Of a stretch of DNA of 64,000 bases, positions 24,442-37,500 are shown one piece after another. The stretch is from Mercenaria mercenaria (Eukaryota > Mollusca > Bivalvia > Venerida > Veneridae): positions 60,594,501 to 60,658,500 of the forward strand of contig NC_069374.1 in NCBI RefSeq assembly GCF_021730395.1. The letters run 5' to 3'. Within the stretch, counting starts at the first letter, position 1. Every line of letters begins with the position of its first letter. A program made the translations under genes and the position numbers. The notes beneath the pieces are model-generated. The model did no database searches. It was not told where the DNA came from and saw nothing but the letters and a program-made list of their open reading frames with translations.

Positions 24442-25560
24442 GTTAATAATTTCAACTAAACTAGTTTAATAATTACAACTAAACTAGGTCAAATATTATT
24501 GTAAATTGTATAGACAAGGTTAACAGCAAGAATTTTTTTGTATTATGACGCTGTATAGTTATATTGTTTTCTTACAAACATTGAAACTGTTACAACAGAC
24601 TGTTACGGACAAATTGACGAGAATTTTTAGAGAGTCTGAGCAGTTTGTTTGGAAACAAAAAATCCCTTTGTAACATACATACATTTCTGATTAATATTTA
24701 TTATATTGATATGGTCAGAATGGGAAGGCACTTTTGATATTGATTAAAACCTGCTTTCTTAAAGCCATGTGAATTTATTTCGAGAGCACGAGAGCACGTG
24801 TTACTGAGAAAGAGTTTTGCTATTACTCGGTATGATTACAGATATATCTGTTGGGGTTGGAACACGTGTTGTTAGGGGTCCTGATTGGAGTCCGGACTTT
24901 CAGGACCAAGATGGCGGTGAAGGTCACGTGGGCAGTGTAGTGGAAATCTGTGGACTGAAGGTAAAATATACAGATGTTGATGCCGTAGGGCATAATATGA
25001 TGGTGCACTTATACTTACTTGCAATTGAGCTAGCATTTATAGCGACATTGTAGAGTGTCCGCCTTAGGTGTGAGAGGTCCCGGGTTCAATTATCGGTAAG
25101 GGCTGAAATGGTTTCAGTCTGTTACATTGGCCTAAATGTAAAACATGGATATGTCTTCTCATAAGATAAGTAGTACATTATGTCATTCTTATATTCTGAA
25201 AAGGTAGTATCCATGCCAATGTTGGAACAACAGATAGATAGAGCTATCCATGATATCACGAAGGAAAACATGTAATTACTGATAACAATATTTTGTTTAG
25301 ATTTAATAGTTGGATGAAAAATTAAAACACTCCACTGAAAACCTATTTTTTCTTACAACTGGTTAAAAACACTCATTAATGTATGATGTTCTTCGTTTTC
25401 AAACACCAGTCAAGTGTTGATACTTCCTCGTACTTACAGGACAATGGCATGTATCCAAAACAGTGTGTAGTTGTACAGTGGGATAATGGGGAGAAGAATG
25501 TATACAGGGCAGGTTATGAGAAAGCGTATGACCTGAGGATCTATGATAATGCTGGAATAG
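23925..25560 (+). CDS. Gene 2 exons 1-3: start and MIB_HERC2 domain 1
   Basis: Exon 1 (23925-23940) encodes MAESE plus one base. Exons 24842-24960 and 25440-25560 complete residues 1-85, with VGTRVVRGPDW, QDGGEGHVGSVVE, VQWDNGEKNVYRAG and AYDLRIYDNAGIG. These are the standard MIB_HERC2 blocks, proposed to bind the tails of membrane substrates. Because exon 2 starts in phase 1, gene 1 exon 10 (ending in phase 1) could also splice into it in frame. Confidence 0.85.
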
Positions 25561-28500
25561 GTAAATCTGCATTTTTATATGTCACGGTACTGACGTGGTC
25601 ATGTCAGGGTAGAATATGTGTTAGGCAGCCGGCAGCCGGTTAGCTCAGTCGGTAGAGCACTCGCCCTTTGAGCGAGGGGTCCCGGGTTCGTGCCCCGGAC
25701 TTACTGCACATTTTTCTCACCCTGTGACCTATAGACCAATGATTAGGGCTTTGTGACTTATCACATTCATACTGTTCGTTTATCCGCTCATTCATACTTT
25801 TTTCTATTCTTGTAAGAAACTATGAAGCGAAATGTATGGATCCAGATCAGACAGTGCAGATGTGGATGCTGATCTGTTTTCATAGTGTTTGCAAAACCCT
25901 AACGACGGTATGAGCACAGCTGCGCTCTGATATCAAGCTATTTTTGCTTTGAAATTCGTTATGATAATCACCTTCAGGCTCCCCTTGCTAATGTAGAATG
26001 CAATATAGTTTGAAACTTAAGGATACATTTAAACAATTATAAGTAGAATAAAATATCAAACGTTGTTGCTTCAGAACTGAAGCCTAGTCTGTGTAAAGTA
26101 GAAGCTATATTTCGCATGGCTGTAAATAATCTGGTTCTTTTTTTCCAGGTGTCAAGCACAATGTTAAGTGTGCAGGCTGTGACATAGACACTGTATTTGG
26201 AATGTTATGGACCTGCAGCGAGTGCCCGGATGTTAACCTATGCACGGAATGCTACTTCAATGATAAACACGAGATCAACCATCAGTTTATCAGACATGAC
26301 ACCGTTGATCGTTCTGAAGGGTGATTGTCTTTATTAAGTTTGTTAATATTGTGTTTAGTTATATCAGTGCAAATTGTTTTATCTTTTTGCCTTGTGAAAG
26401 CCATATGTTTTTCTTTAGTAATACTTATCTAGAACTTTGTAAACCTAAAATCGCGTTTTATGAGTAATGGATTTGTAACCTTAAGCGCTGTCTTTGAGTG
26501 TCAGGAGATTTTGATTGAGGCAGTCATATTATATTACCAGAAGACAATGTGTTAGGGTGTATTTTTGGCAAAGAAATTTATGAACATTTTAGCCGCATTT
26601 CGGTAATGTAGGGAGTGTTCGAGGAAAATTGACCAAAAAGACATGAAAACTTCCTCATTTTAGCCGCACTCCGTGTATTAGAAGAAGGATGGATTTACAT
26701 GAAACATTTGCAAGGGAGAAGTCCGATACGAATATTTGTTTTGTAGACCGACCTAAGAGTTTTGTTTTTGGTTATGTAATAGCTATTTATTTATTTACCT
26801 TTATTTGCAATTTATTTCGTTTTGTTATTAGGATGCAGGTTCCAAAACGAGGTATCAGTAGAACTCTTCCTGCCATGGGGATATTTGAGAAATGCAAGGT
26901 GCGCAGAGGCCCTGACTGGAGGTGGCATAACCAAGATGGTATATATATATTGCTTTTTTACTGGTCCAAATTGACCAATTGATATGACCAGTAACATGCG
27001 TTGCATATGTTTTTGACATACTTGTGTGCCTATGAAGACCTGCAGTTATTCATATACCTAGAACACATGCTCAAAGACAGAATTACTATCGCCAGTTTTA
27101 GCTGAGCAATAATAATTAAGACTGAAAATACATTAAAGTAGATAGTGTCAGTATATTGAAGATCAAATGAATTCTATATATCAAAAACTATAAAAAGCGT
27201 ACAGTGCCAACTCTGCTACTGTCTGACTATCTGCCATTGCTTAAGAATGCCTAAAGATAGATTTTCAATGAAATTTTCTTTTATGATAACTAACCTGTAT
27301 TAATGATTCAAGGTGGTGAAGATAAATATGGCGAAGTGATTGCGATAGTAAACTTCAGTCCGGACACGGACCGAGATGCGGCGGAAGTGACGTGGGAGAA
27401 CGGATATACAAACGTGTATCGCCTTGGCTATAAGGGACGCCACGATGTTGTATGCATAAAACCAGTCAATGGAGGAAAGTTCTACAAGGATCATCTTCCA
27501 ATACTAAGTATGACCATGATCTTCGTTGGCACATGTTAGTTTGAGAAGTATTCAAAAATGCAGTGTTCAAAAAAGCAGTGTGTCATCTTTCTTAATGTCC
27601 ACACTTTTAACTCGCCATAACTTACTAAATATAGGTTACTTTTAAACGGGAAGCACGTGGCATGTTCTTCGTTCATGCTACCTTTTACAGAAACAAAAAT
27701 CTTTAACATATATTGCACCAACTGATTCATGGATGGATAATACTTACCCCAAAGCAGATGCCTGCAAAAATATCGGTGAACTGTTCTGTCCGCCACGAAC
27801 TGTTTTTCTCGGAACCGGTTAGCGGGTGTGATATTGTACTCGTCTACGAAGAAGTTTTTAATCTTACACGGAAATTAAAAATAAACCCTTTCGGATATAC
27901 ATGCAGGAAATAATGACTGGTCTTCAGTTATGGATTCTCACTTATTTAGAATATTAGGCCTAAGTGCAGAGAAATATTTTTGAAGTCAATAGAAATAGAT
28001 TATTAAAATTTGTGTGGGGAAATATGAACGAGTTCTGCATCGAAATATTCCGTGAATTTTAGGAGATCAATATTCTTCTGCTAAAGAGCGAGTGCATATT
28101 TCCCGATGAAAAGATAACTTTTTATTACATAAATACCTACACGTATATATAATGTACATATTATGAATTTGATACGCACCTGATATGAATTCAAGCGTCG
28201 GTGTATGGAAAAATGTTGACGTTTCCAGTACCATTGTAACTTAATGGGGAATAGAAATGAAACCTTTAAGGCTTGTGATAAATGTCATATGGTCAATTTA
28301 AATGATCTTGTAGCAAAAACGAGCCATGTTACAATCATCAATAATTATCTTTACACGCTTTTCAATAGAACTTGATCTAGAAGTCAAACCACCTGAAGCA
28401 TCTGCAGCAAAGAAAACTCCCACAAAGCCCCAGGTAGACGATAGTGTGGACAAGGAAGCTGCGAGGTTCAAGGAAGGAGACAAAGTTAGGATAGAGATAG

Positions 28501-31500
28501 ATATTGATGTACTGAAGATGATTGAAGACAACAGAGGAGCCTGGAACGATCATATGACAGAGGTTAGTATTTTTTACTCTACCCTGCTAATTTCTATAAT
28601 GAACTTGTCCATCTTTTAATTTGGACAGAACCATTAACTTTTATAAGGGGTGCTTTCCAAACAAATATTGGCTGAATAAAGAACAGTATAGATTATCATT
28701 ATGATGAGACTGTACAGATGTGCAGGCTGATCAAGATCTACACTGGTCGGAAAGGCATAATTAATCATGTCCAGCATGATAAGGGTTAATTTTGGAAAAA
28801 CATTTTTTTCAGAACCAGTAATTTGACAACTCTAATATTTTACCGAACTTTATTAAATGTTCATAAATGATATTTCAAATTTCTAAGTAGTAAATCAATA
28901 TCATTGACTGATATATACAATAATGTCACGAGGCTTGTTATATTTTATGTAGTTTTAGATTATATTCAAATGTATTTCATGTAGTAGGACTTACTTCAAA
29001 TATATTTGTTTTCTATCACTATCTCTAACTAAATTCTAACCAAATATTAAGAGTAAACATTAACAAAATGTAGTTTACCAGAAATTGTTTTTAGTCTGGC
29101 GTTTTGTGTATATTTCAGTGTATTGGTAAGACAGGAGTGGTGATTGTTTCAAAAGGTAATGACATCACCGTGGACTTTGAGAGCGCTGGTCGCTGGACTT
29201 TCCATGAGTCTGTTCTTAATAAGGTATGAACATGGACATTGTTAAAAATGTGAAAAGAACGAAAAATGTGTACCGTTCACTAGATAGTAAAACATTTCTG
29301 TTTCTTCATGTGAGGAAGCCATCCAGCTAGCTTACGGAAGGCCAGTCGTTCTACCCATGTGACCGCTCGTGATGAGATAATGCACGGATGGGCACCTGGG
29401 GTCTTCCTCCACCATCAAAGCAGGAAAGTCGCCATTTGACATATAGTTGTGTCGGTGCGACAAAATAAAGAAAGAGATTATTTCTGTTTTCTATGTTCGT
29501 TTGTTAATCTATTCTAATATGAAGAAATTTTAGTATTGCGATATCCATCATAACACTTACTATAGCTGAAACGCTCTATAAACAATAATTGAGCCGTGCC
29601 ATGGGAAAACCAACATAGTGGGTGTGCGACCAGCATGGATCCAGACCAGCCCGCGCATCCGCGCAGTCTGGTCAGGATCCATGCTGTTCGCTAACAGTTT
29701 CTCCAATTCCAATAGCCTTTAAAAGCGAACAGCATGGAGCCTGATCAGACTGCGCGGATGCGCAGGCTGGTCTGGCTCCATGTTGGTCGCACACCCACTA
29801 TGTTGGTTTTCCCATGGCACGGCTTAATTATTCACGTGGTGCTGTTGAAATAACCGTCATCTTATCAGACAGACAGACAGACGGGCAGATAACTTTATTT
29901 TCACCCAAGGTATTATACCATACTACATGAGGATATGCAAGTATGTTTGGATAAAGCCAAATCTAGTTCTGGTAGGAATCAGCAAAAAAGAGTACAATCA
30001 ATTGTTAACATATACATGTATATCAAGCTTAACTAAGTAACAAAGTTATTATATTTCATATCAAGTATAACATATTTTATAGTGTTTTTTCTTTTCCTTC
30101 TCAAGAATGTAAAATGTGTTTTCGTTGCTAAAGGTACGCGAGTTTGTGCCAGGTGAAGTGGTGAAAGTTAATGACAGCGTTGACCACGTCCGGATGTTAC
30201 AGACTGACCGGGGAGGTTGGAACGAGCTTATGGTCAAGGTAGGTTTAAGCGACATAAATCTTTAGGAAATCTTTCATTTGGGAGGGATGTTTGGCATGTC
30301 TTATAATGGACAGAGCCGGAGTTCCCGAACAGTGCGATAATTAAAATATCAGGAGCCTTCTCTGATTTACTTTTCTATGGAAAAAAGCTACAGATGGAAA
30401 AAAATTAAAATACTGATTCTTTTCTAGTTGATGAGTTTACTGTTTTCTTAACATTGTTTAGTGGTACTTAAACTAGAGATATTATTGAACCATCTATTTT
30501 TAAACCATCTCATGGTTATAGAAAGGGTTTACTAAAAGATTCAAACAGATCATGATATGCCCAAGGTTAGAGAGCTATCGTGAAATTATAGGTATTGGGA
30601 TTCATATTCCATTTATATGAACAAGTACTTGAAATTTAACACAAGTCGGAAATATCAAATTAAACGTGACAAAATTGAGCTGCAAGCAGAAATTAATACG
30701 TCAAGATTTTAGAAATGAACACTGAACTACAAGCTGCATTTTTAGCTCACCTGTCACATAGTGACAAGGTGAGCTTTTGTGATCACCCTTCGTCCGTCGT
30801 CCGTCGTGTGTCCGTGCGTGCGTCCGTCCGTCCGTCAACAATTTCTTGTCTGCACGATATTGGTTTCATTTATGATTTTATTTTAACCAAACTTGCACAC
30901 AACTTGTATCACCATAAGATCACGGTCCCTTTCTTGAACTGGCCAGATCCCATTATGGGTTCCAGAGTTATGGCCCCTGAAAGGGCCAAAATTAGCTATT
31001 TTGACCTTGTCTGCACAATAGCAGCTTTATTATGATTTGATTTTTACCAAACTGGCACACAACTTGTATCACCATAAGATCTTAGTTCCTTTCTTAAACT
31101 GGCCAGATTCCATTATGGGTTCCAGAGTTACGGTCCCTGAAAGGGCCAAAATTAGCTATTTTGACGTTGTCTGCACAATAGCAGCTTCATTTATGATTTT
31201 ATTTTAACCAAACTTGCACACAACTTGTATCACCATAAGATCTCGGTTCCTTTTTTGAACTGGCGAGATTCCATAATGGGTTCCAGAGTGATGGCCCCTG
31301 AAAGGGCCAGAATTAGCTATTTTGACCTTGTCTGCACAATAGCAGCTTTATTTATGATTTGATTTTTACCAAACTGGCACACAACTGGTATCACCATAAG
31401 ATCTTAGTTCCTTTCTTGAACTGGCCAGATTCCATTATGGGTTCCAGAGTTATGGCCCCAGAAAGGGCCAAAATTAGCTATTTTGACCTTGTCTGCACAA

Positions 31501-34500
31501 TAGCAGCTTCATTTATGATTTGATTTTAACCAAACTTGCACACAACTTGTATCACCATAAGATCTCGGTTCCTTTTTTGAACTGGCGAGATTCCATTATG
31601 GGTTCCAGAGTGATGGCCCCTGAAAGGGCCAGAATTAGCTATTTTGACCTTGTCTGCACAATAGCAGCTTCATTTATGATTTGATTTTAACCAAACTTGC
31701 ACACAACTTGTATCACCATAAGATCTTGGTTCCTTTCTTCAACTGGCCAGATTCCATCATGGGTTCCAGAGTTATGGCCCCTTGAAGGTCCAAAATTGGC
31801 TATTTTGGCTTTTGCAGCCATATAGAGACTTCATTTATGGTTTTATTTGATGCAAACTTCCAAAATACCTTCAACAACAAGAAATCTTGGATTCCATGAC
31901 AAATCAGATCTAATCATAGGTTCCAGAGTTATTTTATATCTGATTACCTCCCCTGATTGTAATCAAAATGGATTTATATCAGTAAGTACTTACAGGACTT
32001 ATTTGAAATTTCATTATTGTTATTAGTTGGACTGAGACAATCAGGGTAGATAACTAAGGACTGATTTTATGTCAGATTACCTACCTTTATTTCAAATTAA
32101 AATTGTTATATCTCCAGAACTAATGAAGATACTGATCTGAAATTTCATTTATGTCAACAGGTTTATTTGGCAGATCCTTCTTTTGTCCACTTACAATATT
32201 TATTTTTTTAATTACTTCCCTTTTACGTAACTATAAATAGCTTATTTTTAGTAACTTTTTTTTTATTATTGGCCATAGGGAAAACACGAGACCAGTTTTC
32301 TGTGGTACAACCTGGATGGTACCTCCAATTTTTAGGTGTATTTTAACATATCTATACCTTGTAAGATTTTTTTTTCTTTTTGGTTAAATTTCTTCTCTTT
32401 GTTTTTCCTGTCCTTTGGACTTAGATATTTTTTCTGAGGACCTTCTTGTCCTCGAGTGCAATGATAACAGGTGAGCGATATAGGGCCATCATGGCCCTCT
32501 TGTATATAATTATATTATATATTTTTGAAGTCAGACATACACTATAAAAATAGATCAGCCTACAAATGAAATCCTACGTGATGCTTTGCATATCCAAGAC
32601 AAACCTTATAGATGAAATAATATTGATTGCTAATTTTAGAAAAGCTCATAGCTAAATAGGGAGAGCGCAGATCTACGGATCGCGTGGGGTTCGATCCCCA
32701 GACGAGGCGTATGCTCTCCGTGACGATTGATAAACGACATTGTGTCTGAAACCAAACGTCCCCCACCTCTGATTCATGTGGGGATGTTGGCAGTTACTTG
32801 TGGATAGCAGGTTAGTCTTGGTACAGAATCCAGGAACACTATTTAAGTTAAACTGACCGCCGTTACATGACTAAAATACTGTTTACAAATGCTGCTGAGC
32901 CCAAAACAAATGAACAGATGCTAACGCTAAAGTTATTGCAAAATCTTTCAAATATCAGAATTTCAAATGTTATGGTCCAGGTTATTGGAAGAAAAGGTAC
33001 GGTAGAGGAGATTGACGAAGACGGTGACGTTCAAGTTTCATTTGGAGATTATACCTGGACCTTTAATCCCGAATGTCTGGGCCCTGGTGATGGAAAGGCT
33101 GATCATATCGGATATAAAGATGATGATCCCGGTTTGAAACCACCTGTTGGTTAGTATAAATTGCCTTTACATGATTCTGAAACTGTTTGTTTTTAATAAC
33201 AGGTTACTACAGGATTACCTATCTGATGCTTTGATTGATATACTAGGGTGTATTCAGCTTGTATTCTTTTAAGTGAGGTAAATATACGCGAAAACCGTTA
33301 AGAATAAGCGTGTTCTAATCTATTCATTTGTATTGAAATATTATGTTTTTGGGCCTCCTTGAACGTGTGGTAAAGGTAACTGCCTTCGAATTTAACCTGT
33401 CCGTCCCCAACCTGTGTTCAAAACTCCACTAGCGATGTAGGATTCTTCGTGTGGGGAAGCCGTCCTTCTGTCTTACCGAACATCGGTGGTTCTACCCATG
33501 GGTCACCCGCTTTCTCCTGCCTGAAACAGTGCCCGGAACATCGATGGTCTTACCAACGTGTTTCCTCGTGCCCGAAACAGTGCCCGCAACATCGGTGGTC
33601 CTACCAACGTGTTCCCTTGTGCCTGAAACAGTGCCCGCAACATCGGTGGTCTTACCAACGTGTCCCCTCGTGCCTGAAACAGTGCCCAGAACATCGGTGG
33701 TCCTACCAACGTGTTCCCTCGTGCCTGAAACAGTGCCCGGAACATCGATGGTCTACCCATGGGTCACCTGCTTTCTCCTGCCTGAAACAGGGCCCGGAAC
33801 ATCGATGGTCTTACCAACGTGTTCCCTCGTGCCTGAAACAGTGCCCGGAACATCGATGGTCTTACCAACGTGTTCCCTCGTGCCTGAAACAGTGCCCGGA
33901 ACATCGGTGGTTCTACCAATGGGTCACCTGCTTTCTCCTGCCTGAAACAGTGCCCGGAACATCTGTGGTCCTACCAACGTGTTCCCTCGTGCCTGAAACA
34001 GTTCCCGGATCATCTATGGTCTTACCAACGTGTTTCCTCGTGCCTGAAACAGTGCCCGGATCATCTATGGTCCTACCAACGTGTTTCCTCGTGCCTGAAA
34101 CAGTGCCCGGATCATATATGGTCTTACCAACGTGTTTCCTCGTGCCCGAAACAGTGCCCGGAACATCTGTGGTCTTACCAACGTGTTTCCTCGTGCCTGA
34201 AACAGTTCCCGGACCATCTATGGTCTTACCAACGTGTTTCCTCGTGCCTGAAACAGTGCCCGGAACATCGGCGGTCCTACCCACGTGCTCCCTCGTGCCC
34301 GAAACAGTGCCCGGAACATCAGCGGTCCTACCCACGTGCTCCCTCGTGCCCGAAACTTTGCCCGGAGCATCGATGGTCCTACCCGAGTACTCCCTCGTGC
34401 CCGAAACAGTGCCTGGAACATCGGTGGTCCTACCCACGTGCTCCCACATGCCTGAAACAGTGCCCGGAACATCGGTGGTCGTACCCAAGTACTCCCACAT

Positions 34501-37500
34501 GCCTGTAACAGTGCCGGAACATCAGTGGTCCTACCCGAGTACTCCTTCGTTTCCGAAACAGTGCCCGGAACATCGGTGGTCCTACCCACGTGCTCCCTCG
34601 TGCCCGAAACAGTGCCCGGAACATCGGTGGTCCTACCCACGTGCTCCCTTGTGCCTGAAACAGTGCCCGGAGGGTCTACTAAATCGTCTTGGTATAACCC
34701 AGCAACAGAATATGTCGGGTCAATATCATAATTGCTATATAGCAATATAATTGTATTCTTTTAAAGTACAGTCAAACCTGTGTTAAAGACCACCTCTGAA
34801 CAGAGATCACCTGGCTCTAAAGACCACTTATGCTGTTTCCCATTTTAACATTTACAGTGTGTTTTAACTTGTGAATAAATACCACCTCCCAATAAAGACC
34901 ACATTTTGGCTCTCCCGAGGGTGATCTTTATAGACAGGTTTGACTGTATAGTTAAAAAATTATTTCACTGCTAAAATATCTTGATGCCATAAACTGAAAG
35001 CATCAAACTACAAAGATGTAAGATCTGTCTTCAACAACTGAATATTGAACAAATAAGTTATTCCTGATATTTTCAAACAGTAAAAGAACAGCGTAAAGAA
35101 CCAGAGACTGATGAGGAGAAGATGGAAGATCTATTCGAAATGATAATAACTGGAGAGACAGAGAAAGTCAACAGGATAATACAGAAAGAACCACAACTGG
35201 TAACATTTACTAGTGCATAGCACATATAATTTTAAGTACTTGCTATTTTAAATTGATTTGGTCGATTAAGATTTTTTAAATTGAATGTTTGTTTTCTGGC
35301 AGAGATGGTTGTCTGACTTTTTCAGCATATCGAGGTTTTGTAATGTCATTATTTGTCAGAAAATTATGCTGTACAGTTACAGTTAAACTAAAGAATCAAA
35401 TATGTTTGGGACCTGTTGTGGCTGAAAGTGCGTACTCTAAACATCCAGGTGTGTAAAGGTTCTTATATGCTACCACATAACACTCACTCAAACATTATGT
35501 AGTAGGGTGTTGCGACCTTTGAAATGGTTCGCCTTTCTTGTTAAAGCTCTGTCCTTAATTACCAGCATGTCGATTATTGTTATTTTTAACGTTCACTGTC
35601 ATATTAAGCAGAATGATACTTGAGCGTTAAAAGAAAAGCGGATATTGGACTCTGGTTATTGGCCGTTTGTTTTACAGATGTTAATGGACTTGCAAGGAAA
35701 ATTTGCTGTTCATCTTGCCTGTAAGAATGGACAAATAGACGTGCTGAAGGCAATGTTTAAATGTGCCAGCAAGGAAGCTCTTTTGGAGATATCTGATTCA
35801 GAGGAGAAGATAACCCCTCTACTGGCTGCTGTCAGTGGGTAAGTGTAGCTGAGAATGGTCAGATAGACAAACTGAAGGCATGTTTAGTATTTTAGGTGAG
35901 AAATGCGCGATTGAAATTGGTTTAGTATATTTTTCCGCTCATGAACATGGTTCTCATAGTATTCCTAGGGGTAGGGTATAACATGTACAGTGGCTTTTTC
36001 TTTCTGGTCTGGTGCCAGTATCTGAAATCTTGATACCTTGACCATGAGCTCATTCCAGCTTCCCCGATCAGAGAATTTAATCCCGCTACTGGCTGCTGTC
36101 ACTGGGTAAGTGTAGCTGACAATGGTGGGGTAGACACACTGATGATAATGTTTAAATATGCAAGTAATAGTACTTTGACAAATATCTGAATAATTACAGC
36201 TGAATGTCGTGAGTCCGCTCATTTAGTGTCGTTGACTATCAGAATGCAGAATTGCTTTAACTTGTATTTATGGATGTGTTACGTTTGTTTACAATGGAAT
36301 GGAAAAAATAGCATATGAAGAATGCATTAAATTAATATTTGCATAATTTATGTTGATCAAGTGCATTCTTTTTAATACCATGTGTTATTCAGTTATATGT
36401 ACATTGTATTTTATTCACACTATCTTTTACATAGTAGTAGGGTTCTAACAGTACTTACTCCTTTAGCTCACCTGAGCCAAAGGCTCATGGTGAGCTTTTG
36501 CGACCGCTCAATGTCCGTTTCTTCTTCTTGAAAACCACGGAGCAGAATTACACCAAACTTCACAGGAATGATCCTTGCGTAGCCCCCTTTCAAAACTGTT
36601 GAAAGAATTGAATTCCATGCAGAACTCTGGTTGCCATGGCAACCAAAAGGAAAACTTTAAAAATCTTCTTGTCCAAAACAGCAAGTCGTAGAGCCTTGAT
36701 ATTTGGCATGTGATATTATCTAATGGTCCTCTATGAAGATTGTTAAAATTTTGCCCCTGGGGTGAAAAGAGGTCCCACCCCGGGGAGTCCCAAGTTTTAC
36801 ATAGACTTGTATAGGAAACAACTTTGATAATCGTCTTGTCTTAAACTGCATGACAAAGGCCTATGATATTTGGTATGAAGCATTGCCTTGTGGTCCTCTA
36901 CCAAGATTGTTCAAATTATGCCCTTGGGATGAAAAGAGGCCCTGCCCCAGGGGGTCTCAAGTTTTACATAGACTTATATAGGAAAAAAACTTTAAAAATC
37001 TTCTTGCCTGAAACTGCAAGGCCTAGGCTTTTGATATTCGGTATGTTTCATTGCCTTGTAGTCCTCTTCCAAAATTGTTCAAATTATGCCCCTGGGGTGA
37101 AAAGAGGCCCTGCTCTGGTGGTCCAAAATTTAACATAGACTTATATAGGGGAAAAAATAAAAATCTTCTTTTCTGAAAGTTCAAGGCCTAGGCCTTTGAT
37201 ATTTGGTATGTAGCATTGCCTAGTGGATCTCTAACAAGATTGTTCAAATTATGCCTCTGGGATGAAAAGAGCCCCCCCCCCACCCCCCACGGGGGTCACT
37301 TGTTATATGAGTTATATAGGAATAAATACTTCAAAAATTATCAGAACATATTTCCTAGACTGTTTATTTATAATTACCTGATGACCCCAAGCGATTAGGG
37401 GTCACTTGACTGTGACCTTGACTTACTGACCTACTTTCTTGTTTTTTTTAAGGTACAGCCTTGAAATTTGGATGACATGTACAGTTTTGCGCACCAGTCT

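Noticed and set aside
25632-25704. Possible functional tRNA gene
   Set aside because: A and B boxes are good, but U33 is missing and the acceptor strands do not pair; the sequence continues as a SINE body.
33449-34750. 433-codon forward open frame with Pro/Cys/Trp-rich 17-residue repeats, and long reverse frames
   Set aside because: They are produced by the 51-bp SINE-derived minisatellite inside gene 2 intron 10. Frames are open on both strands with no domain, and nothing suggests splicing into the gene.
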